DNA from: Flavobacterium geliluteum
GTDB lineage: Bacteria > Bacteroidota > Bacteroidia > Flavobacteriales > Flavobacteriaceae
Assembly (NCBI RefSeq): GCF_017948595.1
Contig: NZ_JAGFBV010000031.1
Span: 1-53,261, forward strand
Length of the DNA: 53,261 nt
Direction: 5' to 3'
A program made the translations under genes and the position numbers. The notes under the pieces were generated by a model, which was given only the letters and a program-made list of their open reading frames with translations, was not told where the DNA came from and did not search any database. This document shows, one piece after another, positions 47,438 through 53,261 of this stretch; within the stretch, counting starts at the first letter, position 1, and each line of letters starts with the position of its first letter.

Positions 47438-49324
47438 ATGGGTAAAATAATCGGAATTGACTTAGGTACGACGAACTCTTGTGTTTCTGTAATGGAAGGT
47501 AACGAAGCAGTTGTTATTCCTAACGCAGAAGGAAAAAGAACAACACCATCTATCATCGCTTTTGTTGAAGGTGGAGAAATTAAAGTAGGTGATCCTGCAA
47601 AAAGACAAGCGGTAACGAATCCTACAAAAACGATTGCTTCTATTAAACGTTTTATGGGACACACTTTTGCTGAAACTCAGGAAGAGGCAAAAAGAGTTCC
47701 TTACAGTGTAGTAAAAGGGGACAACAATACGCCACGTGTGGATATTGATGGTCGTTTGTACACTGCTCAAGAATTGTCTGCAATGACACTTCAAAAAATG
47801 AAAAAAACTGCTGAAGACTATTTAGGTCAAACTGTAACTGAAGCGGTTATTACTGTTCCTGCTTACTTTAACGATGCACAACGTCAAGCTACTAAAGAAG
47901 CTGGTGAAATTGCAGGTCTTAAAGTGATGCGTATCATCAACGAGCCAACTGCTGCGGCACTTGCTTATGGATTAGACAAAAAAGGAACTGATCAAAAAAT
48001 TGCTGTTTATGATTTAGGTGGAGGTACTTTTGATATTTCTGTTCTTGAATTAGGAGACGGTGTGTTTGAAGTATTGTCTACAAATGGTGATACTCACTTA
48101 GGTGGTGATGATTTTGACCAAGTTATTATTGATTGGTTAGCTGACGAATTTAAATCTGAAGAAGGTATTGATTTACGTTTAGATCCAATGTCATTGCAAC
48201 GTTTGAAAGAGGCTGCAGAGAAAGCGAAGATTGAATTGTCATCTTCTGCTGAAACTGAAATCAATTTACCATACGTAACGGCTACTGCTTCTGGACCAAA
48301 ACACTTAGTAAAAAAATTATCTAGAGCTAAATTTGAGCAATTATCTGATACTTTGGTAAAACGTTCTATGGAACCAGTTGCTAAAGCATTAAAAGATGCA
48401 GGTTTATCTACATCTGATATTGACGAAGTAATCCTTGTTGGAGGTTCTACTCGTATGCCAAGAATCGCTGACGAAGTAGAGAAATTCTTTGGTAAAAAAG
48501 CATCTAAAGGTGTTAATCCTGATGAGGTTGTTGCTATTGGAGCAGCTATTCAAGGTGGAGTTTTATCTGGAGATGTAAAAGATGTATTGTTACTTGACGT
48601 TACACCTTTGTCTTTAGGTATCGAAACTATGGGTGGTGTATTGACTAAATTAATCGAGTCTAACACAACTATTCCAACAAAAAAATCACAAGTTTTCTCA
48701 ACTGCTGCTGATTCTCAACCATCTGTTGAAATTCACGTATTGCAAGGTGAAAGAGCGATGGCTGCTGATAACAAAACTATCGGTCGTTTTCACTTAGATG
48801 GTATTCCACCAGCACCAAGAGGAGTTCCTCAAATCGAGGTTACTTTTGATATCGATGCAAATGGTATCATCAAAGTTTCTGCAACTGATAAAGGAACAGG
48901 AAAATCTCACGATATCCGTATCGAAGCTTCTTCTGGATTAACAGCTGAAGAAATCGAAAAAATGAAAAAAGATGCTGAAGCTAACGCTGATGCTGATAAA
49001 ATAGCTAAAGAAAGAGCTGAGAAATTAAACGAAGCTGACAGCATGATTTTCCAAACAGAAAGTCAATTGAAAGAGTTAGGAAGCAAATTAGCTGACGACC
49101 ACAAAGTTGCTGTAGAGTACGCTTTAACTGAATTGAGAATGGCACACCAATCTCAAGACATTCCAGCTATTCAAACGGCTCTTGACAACATCAATGCAGC
49201 TTGGAAAACAGCTACAGAAGCTATGTATGCTCAAGGAGAACAAGGTCAACAAGCAGCTGCTCCACAACAAGAGCAAGCGCAAGGAGACAATGTTGAAGAC
49301 GTTGAATTCGAAGAAGTCAAATAA
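47438..49324 (+). CDS. dnaK: Molecular chaperone DnaK (Hsp70)
   Basis: A 628-residue Hsp70. The ATPase domain starts GKIIGIDLGTTNSCVSVMEG and includes VPAYFNDAQRQATKEAG and AVYDLGGGTFDISVLELG; the substrate domain includes LLDVTPLSLGIETMGGV. The C-terminal tail is Gln/Ala-rich (QGEQGQQ-type) and ends EDVEFEEVK, the usual EEV-like end. It folds proteins with DnaJ and GrpE (not in the window). It is alone with its own terminator. Confidence 0.97.
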   Translation: MGKIIGIDLGTTNSCVSVMEGNEAVVIPNAEGKRTTPSIIAFVEGGEIKVGDPAKRQAVTNPTKTIASIKRFMGHTFAETQEEAKRVPYSVVKGDNNTPRVDIDGRLYTAQELSAMTLQKMKKTAEDYLGQTVTEAVITVPAYFNDAQRQATKEAGEIAGLKVMRIINEPTAAALAYGLDKKGTDQKIAVYDLGGGTFDISVLELGDGVFEVLSTNGDTHLGGDDFDQVIIDWLADEFKSEEGIDLRLDPMSLQRLKEAAEKAKIELSSSAETEINLPYVTATASGPKHLVKKLSRAKFEQLSDTLVKRSMEPVAKALKDAGLSTSDIDEVILVGGSTRMPRIADEVEKFFGKKASKGVNPDEVVAIGAAIQGGVLSGDVKDVLLLDVTPLSLGIETMGGVLTKLIESNTTIPTKKSQVFSTAADSQPSVEIHVLQGERAMAADNKTIGRFHLDGIPPAPRGVPQIEVTFDIDANGIIKVSATDKGTGKSHDIRIEASSGLTAEEIEKMKKDAEANADADKIAKERAEKLNEADSMIFQTESQLKELGSKLADDHKVAVEYALTELRMAHQSQDIPAIQTALDNINAAWKTATEAMYAQGEQGQQAAAPQQEQAQGDNVEDVEFEEVK

Positions 49325-49356
49325 TTACTGATTAATATCAGTTAATAATAAGTGTT

Positions 49357-49389
49357 AAACCGCTGTAAACGAAATGTTTGCAGCGGTTT
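49357..49389 (+). terminator. Terminator of dnaK
   Basis: AAACCGCTGTAAAC pairs with GTTTGCAGCGGTTT (14 bp, one G-T) around GAAAT; TTCTTTTTT follows. Host sequence ends about here; the mobile element region begins after it. Confidence 0.9.
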
Positions 49390-49440
49390 TTCTTTTTTAT
49401 TCTTTTTCGTTTCTGCTGTTTTTTAATCATTTTTTGCCAT

Positions 49441-49526
49441 ATATTTGTATCATATTTGTACCGGCACTTAAAAGGAGACAAAGTGGCACTTATGTCTTCT
49501 TATGGTATCTTAATGAGGAGACAAAG
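49441..49526. repeat. Direct repeats upstream of the recombinase operon
   Basis: ATATTTGTA at 49441 and 49452 (11 bp apart), GGCACTTA at 49463 and 49484 (21 bp apart), AGGAGACAAAG at 49473 and 49516 (43 bp apart). The first two sets may be arm-type binding sites for the recombinase or a regulator; the last set is a pair of ribosome-binding sites. Confidence 0.5.
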
Positions 49527-49530
49527 ATGA
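49483..49530 (+). CDS. 15-codon leader peptide
   Basis: GTG at 49483 begins a frame of 15 codons (VALMSSYGILMRRQR) ending in TGA at 49528-49530. AGGAG lies 6 nt before the GTG. Its stop overlaps the ATG of the next gene (ATGA), and the Shine-Dalgarno of that gene lies inside this frame. This is the usual layout of a translational-coupling leader. Confidence 0.45.
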   Translation: MALMSSYGILMRRQR

Positions 49531-50084
49531 TGAAAAAAATAAATAAACAATGTCTTAGCTGCGGGGAGGAATTTCTGCCTAAAACCGTGGCTTCTGTTTA
49601 CTGCTCGCATATATGCAGCAAAAAAGCATACAAACAGAAGATGAAGCAACTTAAAATTGACGCCGAGCTCAAGGCGCTGGCAGATAAAATACCCCAGACA
49701 AGGGCTTTTATCTCTGTCCCTGAAGCTGGCATGCTTTTTGGCATTGCCAAAAGAACCCTCTACAGGCTTGTCGGCCAGGGAAAAATTCCGTCAGTTAATC
49801 TTGGAACCCGCCTTGTAAGGATAGACCGCAGCGTCATGGAAGGGATGTTCGGCCCTGCCCGCAGCCTGCCGCAGGCTGAAAGTGCACCGAAGAAAAAATT
49901 ATACAGCCTTGAAAAAGAAGACTGCTATTCCATCGGTGAAATAGCTCAGAGATTTCAAATATCTGAAGGTTCTGTCTACAATCATATCAGGAAATATTCA
50001 ATCCCAACCAGACAGATCGGAAAGCATGTATATGCCCCCAAAACGGAAATTGATAACTTGTATAACGGAAATGATTTTATATGA
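49527..50084 (+). CDS. Zinc-finger and double HTH_17 DNA-binding protein
   Basis: A 185-residue protein from ATG 49527, preceded by AGGAGACAAAG. Residues 6-30 (CLSCGEEF ...YCSHICSKKAYKQ) form a short zinc finger. Residues 60-110 and 130-180 each contain an excisionase-type MerR-like HTH (SVPEAGMLFGIAKRTLYRLV; SIGEIAQRFQISEGSVYNHI). Placed 4 nt before the recombinase gene, it may be its directionality factor or a regulator of the element. Confidence 0.7.
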   Translation: MMKKINKQCLSCGEEFLPKTVASVYCSHICSKKAYKQKMKQLKIDAELKALADKIPQTRAFISVPEAGMLFGIAKRTLYRLVGQGKIPSVNLGTRLVRIDRSVMEGMFGPARSLPQAESAPKKKLYSLEKEDCYSIGEIAQRFQISEGSVYNHIRKYSIPTRQIGKHVYAPKTEIDNLYNGNDFI

Positions 50085-51337
50085 AACAATTAGCAAAAAC
50101 CAAGGTGACTGTGCGTCTGCGAAAAGCAGAAGACCGAAAAGAATGGTATGTTTACATAGAAAGCTATCCTGTTGAGGTTTGTGGAAAGAAAACGCCCCAG
50201 AGATTCCGTGAATATTTAAACAGAACCGTAACAACAGTGGAGTGGGACAAGAAAAGAACTGCCCGCACAGATGCAGAGGGCATAAAATCCTACAAACCCA
50301 GACGCAGCGATAACGGAATTATAATGTGCAGAAGCGAGAGCGACCGTGAAATAATGCTCTATGCTGACGCAGTGCGTAAAATCCGGCAGAAAGAATACGA
50401 TAATACAGATCTGTACAGTGATGCTGAGAACCTATTGGCTCAGCAGAAACAAAAAGGGAAAGTGGATTTTATTAAATACATTGCTGCTACGGCGTCTAAA
50501 AGACACGCCCGAAGTTCAAAATCTATTCAGATCAATTGGCAGCGGACCAGGGAATTTTTAAAAAGCTATTCCAAAGGCAGTCTTATATTTTCCCAGATTG
50601 ACAGTAGAATGGCGGAAGATTTCAAACTGTATCTTCTGGCTGCGCCGCTCGGAGGAGGCAAAAAAGGAACCATTTCCCGCAACACTGCGGGAACCTATTT
50701 TTCCATATTTAAAGCGGCTTTAAAACAGGCCTTTATCGACGGATATTTAACCGTTGATTTATCTTCAAAAATAAAGGGTATTCCCGATGAAGATTCAAGA
50801 CGTGAATATCTGACTATTGAAGAATTGAATGCATTGGCCCAAACGCCCTGCGAAAAAGACGTCCTTAAAAGAGCGGCGCTTTTCTCAGCGCTTACAGGTC
50901 TGAGGCATTCCGACATTCAGAAGCTCCGCTGGAAGGAGATAAGTCTGGAAGACGGCAGGGCTAAGCTGCATTTCACGCAGAAAAAGACAAAGGGTGTCGA
51001 ATACATGCCTATTTCCCAGCAGGCTTTAGATCTCTGCGGAGAACCGAGGCTTCCCGGACAGCTTGTCTTTGAGGATCTGCCTGACCCGTCGTGGATTTCA
51101 CGCCCTTTCAAAAAATGGGTTGAATCTGCAGGCATTAAAAAAAATATTACCTTCCACTGCTTCCGTCATACATTTGCAACACTGCAGTTATCGAGCGGGA
51201 CAGACATTTATACGGTCAGTAAAATGCTGGGGCATACCAATGTAAAAACTACTGAAATCTATGCCAAAGTAATAGATGAGAAGAAAAACAGAGCTTCGCA
51301 GGCAATACAATTGGAATCTTTAAAAAACAAGCCGTAA
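50081..51337 (+). CDS. Tyrosine recombinase (integrase)
   Basis: A 418-residue phage-type integrase. The N-terminal arm-binding part (residues 1-115) is followed by a SAM-like core-binding domain (125-235) and the catalytic domain with Arg275 (LTGLRHSDI), Lys302, His359 and Arg362 (FHCFRHTF), His385 (LGHTNVKT) and Tyr394 (TEIYAKV). All catalytic residues are present. It overlaps the previous gene by 4 nt and the next by 1. It should move the element between attachment sites. Confidence 0.92.
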   Translation: MKQLAKTKVTVRLRKAEDRKEWYVYIESYPVEVCGKKTPQRFREYLNRTVTTVEWDKKRTARTDAEGIKSYKPRRSDNGIIMCRSESDREIMLYADAVRKIRQKEYDNTDLYSDAENLLAQQKQKGKVDFIKYIAATASKRHARSSKSIQINWQRTREFLKSYSKGSLIFSQIDSRMAEDFKLYLLAAPLGGGKKGTISRNTAGTYFSIFKAALKQAFIDGYLTVDLSSKIKGIPDEDSRREYLTIEELNALAQTPCEKDVLKRAALFSALTGLRHSDIQKLRWKEISLEDGRAKLHFTQKKTKGVEYMPISQQALDLCGEPRLPGQLVFEDLPDPSWISRPFKKWVESAGIKKNITFHCFRHTFATLQLSSGTDIYTVSKMLGHTNVKTTEIYAKVIDEKKNRASQAIQLESLKNKP

Positions 51338-52086
51338 TGAAAACAAAATACTTCGAATATATTGCAGTTTACCTGTCTGTTTTTTTAGTCTGCGTTTTTG
51401 TTGGCATAATCGGAAGAATGGTGCTGCTGGAAAAAGGTGCTGATGAATATACGGCCGGCATATTTTTCTGGATCAGCACTGGATTTGGAATTTTAGTGTT
51501 TGCAATTCTAAGTTTATTTCTTAACGATTTGGCTACTGGTGTGCTGAATCGTTTTTTGAAGGCAAAAAACAATGAATCGGCTGAAAGCCGGATTTCAAAT
51601 GAGAACCTTGAAAAAATAGAAGAGGAGCGGCAGGATATTTTAATTAAGCCCGAATTGTCTGAAAATAGAAATTCAGCCAGAGATATTGAACAGATAAGGG
51701 AGGAGCGGCAAAATGCAGTCAAAAATCAAAAACAGGCCAGAATTGATGCTGCCATCCTTTATGCACAGCAGGAGTTCGCGCTTTATGCCTCGGATGATGA
51801 TTTGAAACAATTGAGTAAGAATATAATCATATATGCTGAAGGCGTAAATTTCGAAAAGATTAAACCGGTAAAAGTAAAAGATCTGTCCAATCTCGATTTG
51901 TATCATTTTGGCTGGAATATCTGGAATTGTTTTAAAGTAGGTAAACAGGACAGTGTCGCACAATTTTTAAAATTAACTTTTGCAGAATCCTTAAAAGATG
52001 TTGAATCGAATAGCATTAAAACGCATCTGAAAGATGATGATCAAAAAGGCATTATAAAAATTATGGAAGACTTTACTTATTACTAA
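51337..52086 (+). CDS. Membrane protein with coiled coil, element-encoded
   Basis: A 249-residue protein. Two membrane helices (residues 9-28 and 41-63) are followed by a charged coiled coil with a duplicated motif (EKIEEERQDI near residue 90 and EQIREERQNA near 115), then a conserved-looking domain (NIIIYAEGVNFEKIKPVKVK, then LDLYHFGWNIW). The last domain is one that I associate with proteins next to Bacteroidota mobile element recombinases. Function unknown. Confidence 0.6.
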   Translation: MKTKYFEYIAVYLSVFLVCVFVGIIGRMVLLEKGADEYTAGIFFWISTGFGILVFAILSLFLNDLATGVLNRFLKAKNNESAESRISNENLEKIEEERQDILIKPELSENRNSARDIEQIREERQNAVKNQKQARIDAAILYAQQEFALYASDDDLKQLSKNIIIYAEGVNFEKIKPVKVKDLSNLDLYHFGWNIWNCFKVGKQDSVAQFLKLTFAESLKDVESNSIKTHLKDDDQKGIIKIMEDFTYY

Positions 52087-52105
52087 TTATCAGTAATTAG
52101 AAGTG

Positions 52106-52158
52106 CACTGTGTTTTTTAAGTGTTTTTGTTGTGGCTTAGGACACAGTGAAAACACTT
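52106..52158 (+). other. Two interleaved inverted repeats (pseudoknot-like) with T-tract
   Basis: CACTGTGT (52106-52113) pairs with ACACAGTG (52142-52149); AAGTGTTTT (52119-52127) pairs with AAAACACTT (52150-52158). The pairs cross without sharing bases, so they can form an H-type pseudoknot or compete. TTTTTCTTTT follows the second arm, so that hairpin alone could terminate. Confidence 0.55.
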
Positions 52159-52170
52159 TTTTCTTTTGCA

Positions 52171-52198
52171 CCATAACAATTAAAAACGATAGTTATGG
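52171..52198. promoter_or_regulatory. Inverted repeat CCATAAC / GTTATGG over a start codon
   Basis: Arms at 52171-52177 and 52192-52198 flank 14 bp. The right arm contains the ATG of the HTH gene. It may be an operator for self-control or an mRNA stem that hides the start codon. Confidence 0.45.
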
Positions 52199-52536
52199 AC
52201 ATAAATGAAATCTCGTTTGAAAACCTGCCCAAAGCAGTAGCACACTTAGCCAAAGAAATTGCAGAAATTAAGTCTATGATTCAAAATGTGCAGGTATATG
52301 AATCTAAAGAAAAAAGTATTCCTATTGGTATTGAAGAAGTAAGCCGGTTAATAGGAAAAGCAAAGCCTACAATTTACGCTCTTGTAGGGCAAAGAAAAAT
52401 CCCGTGTTATAAGTATGGTAAAAAGCTGTATTTTTTTGAAGAAGAACTTTTAGAATGGATTTCTAAAGGGAAAAAGAAAACAATACAGGAAATCGAATCA
52501 GAAGTATTGAAATATAATCATAATCGAAAAAAATAG
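52195..52536 (+). CDS. Excisionase-type HTH protein (HTH_17)
   Basis: A 113-residue protein. An N-terminal coiled coil (residues 5-40, VAHLAKEIAEIKSMIQNVQV) is followed by a MerR-like HTH (IPIGIEEVSRLIGKAKPTIY, then LVGQRKIPCYKYGKKLYFF; residues 43-83). Such proteins are widespread in Bacteroidota mobile elements, where some act as excision or mobilisation regulators. The gene is separate from the recombinase operon, with its own leader. Confidence 0.75.
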   Translation: MDINEISFENLPKAVAHLAKEIAEIKSMIQNVQVYESKEKSIPIGIEEVSRLIGKAKPTIYALVGQRKIPCYKYGKKLYFFEEELLEWISKGKKKTIQEIESEVLKYNHNRKK

Positions 52537-52912
52537 AGGGATAACAGCCAGCAAAAAATACTTATATCATTCCATTAAATCATCAAAAAGCGTTTAATAC
52601 AAAGCAATATGTTATTACAAAAAGATAAAGCTGGCAAGATGATCATTTGAGTGATTATTTCAAACGGCCTTAATATGCCTGAAGGTAATTTCTTTTACTG
52701 CTTTGATTGATAAAAGAAGCTTTTGTGAATGCTTTAATCTTATCAAACCGGAACAACAGGAAATTAAAAATCTCATCTAAACTTTGCTGTTAATTTACGA
52801 TTTTTGAACAAGTATGATAAATGATGCTGAATTTTACCCTGAAATAGATCAGGCAAAAGTTAAAAGATTAATTTTGTTGTCAATAATTTTCAATCAAAAA
52901 TAATCCAATTGT
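52537..52912. other. Intergenic 376 bp without a gene
   Basis: All frames are short. AT-rich; no tRNA, clear promoter or long repeat is seen. It may contain a decayed gene, since fragments such as ATGATGCTGAATTTTACCC could be an old coding end, but nothing can be supported. Confidence 0.4.
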
Positions 52913-53185
52913 ATGATTTACATTGTAGGTGTCATCATTACATTTTTTTTAGCTTTTATTTTATTGAGTAAAAGCAATAAAACAAATGCTGATAAAGTAC
53001 TATTTTTTTGGCTAATTGGTATAGGAATCAATCTTTCTTTATACTACCTGATTTTTAGCGAAAAATATTGGCAATATCCATATCTTTTAGGATTTAGTTT
53101 GCCTCTTCCATTAATACACGGACCTTTTTTATATTTAATTCAAGTTGCTAGTTTCTATAGTATAAAAAACAAAGCAGAGGTTTAG
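52913..53185 (+). pseudogene. N-terminal fragment of a membrane AraC-type regulator
   Basis: A 90-residue frame starting MIYIVGVIITFFLAFILLSK, with three membrane helices and PLPLIHGPFLYLI near residues 65-77. That HGPFLY motif is typical of Flavobacteria regulators with a 6-7-helix membrane part and a C-terminal AraC HTH (about 370 residues). Here, after 'LIQVA', the sequence stops making sense (SFYSIKNKAEV then stop), and an inverted repeat begins. I infer that an insertion cut the gene near 53140-53165. Confidence 0.5.
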
Positions 53186-53226
53186 TAAATTTGTTTTGCG
53201 AACCAATAAACCTCACCAATGCTTTG
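53170..53226. repeat. Inverted repeat at the edge of a possible insertion sequence
   Basis: CAAAGCA-GAGGTTTA (53170-53184) pairs with TAAACCTC-ACCAA-TGCTTTG (53207-53226), with a 5-nt bulge. Its position directly after the truncated regulator gene suggests the leader or end of an insertion sequence that continues beyond the window. Confidence 0.4.
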
Positions 53227-53261
53227 TAAAGACAAAATTATATCAATTTTTTGTTTAATAG

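Larger units (their letters stand above)
49441..53261. mobile_element. Probable integrative element, left part
   Basis: After dnaK the codon use becomes more GC-rich (49.5-51.4 kb) and Shine-Dalgarno AGGAG sites appear, unlike the surrounding host genes. The content, a zinc-finger/HTH protein, tyrosine recombinase, membrane protein and HTH_17 excisionase-type protein, is typical of the end of a Bacteroidota integrative or conjugative element. The limit is not found. The sequence past 52.5 kb again looks host-like, so the island may be short or decayed. Confidence 0.4.

Noticed and set aside
49374..49526. 51-codon hydrophobic N-terminal extension of the zinc-finger protein
   Set aside because: It starts in the dnaK terminator, has no ribosome-binding site, and the ATG at 49527 has AGGAG at the right distance.

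Overview
Organism and setting: the window looks like a chromosomal segment of a Flavobacterium-like bacterium (Bacteroidota). The reasons are low GC, promoters of the TAnnTTTG type with transcription starting almost at the start codon, host genes typical of Flavobacteriaceae (coaD, ddl, dnaK, a PASTA protein next to an RluA/RluD-type pseudouridine synthase, DUF421 and PhnA proteins), and a structured intergenic RNA that resembles a Flavobacteria-specific motif. Species cannot be named from the sequence. || Layout: positions 1 to about 31,745 are most of a Mu-like (transposable, contractile-tailed) prophage; its far end lies left of the window. Reading inward from the host junction at about 31,745: transposase-binding-like repeats, a CI/LexA-type repressor (+), a Ner-like regulator, a DDE transposase of the MuA type and a MuB-type AAA+ ATPase (-). 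A long leftward early operon of small, mostly uncharacterised genes follows (about 27.3 down to 19.9 kb) and includes a strange tRNA-like gene. Next comes a small accessory (moron) cassette at 18.2-19.9 kb. The head module (terminase, gp36-like, portal, MuF, gpG-like, gp37-like; 11.3-17.8 kb) runs rightward. The protease/scaffold, capsid, lysis and tail modules run leftward from 11.1 kb to the window edge. || Most interesting: the portal gene ends in a T TTT TTC heptamer, a 6-nt spacer and a GC-rich hairpin. The next reading frame, a MuF protein fused to an HEFGH metalloprotease domain, has no ATG start and reads straight out of that heptamer. A programmed -1 frameshift that makes a portal-MuF-toxin fusion is therefore likely. 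A 77-codon acidic gene on the opposite strand overlaps the toxin 3' end and carries its own housekeeping-type promoter. That is what one would expect of an immunity gene kept on in the lysogen. A second frameshift lies in the tail-assembly chaperone. || Host segment (31.75-49.4 kb): an array of nested palindromic 21/85-bp repeats whose stems covary, then M14 peptidase, DbpA-like helicase, PhnA-type protein, coaD, DUF421, ddl, PASTA protein, pseudouridine synthase, ABC ATPase, sulfurtransferase, thioesterase and dnaK. The dnaK upstream region has no CIRCE element but a near-sigma-54-like box. || Right end (49.4-53.3 kb): more GC-rich codon use, a Shine-Dalgarno-led leader peptide, a zinc-finger/double-HTH protein, a tyrosine recombinase, a membrane coiled-coil protein and an excisionase-type HTH protein suggest the edge of an integrative element. 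The window closes in an AraC-type regulator gene that appears to be cut by another insertion.
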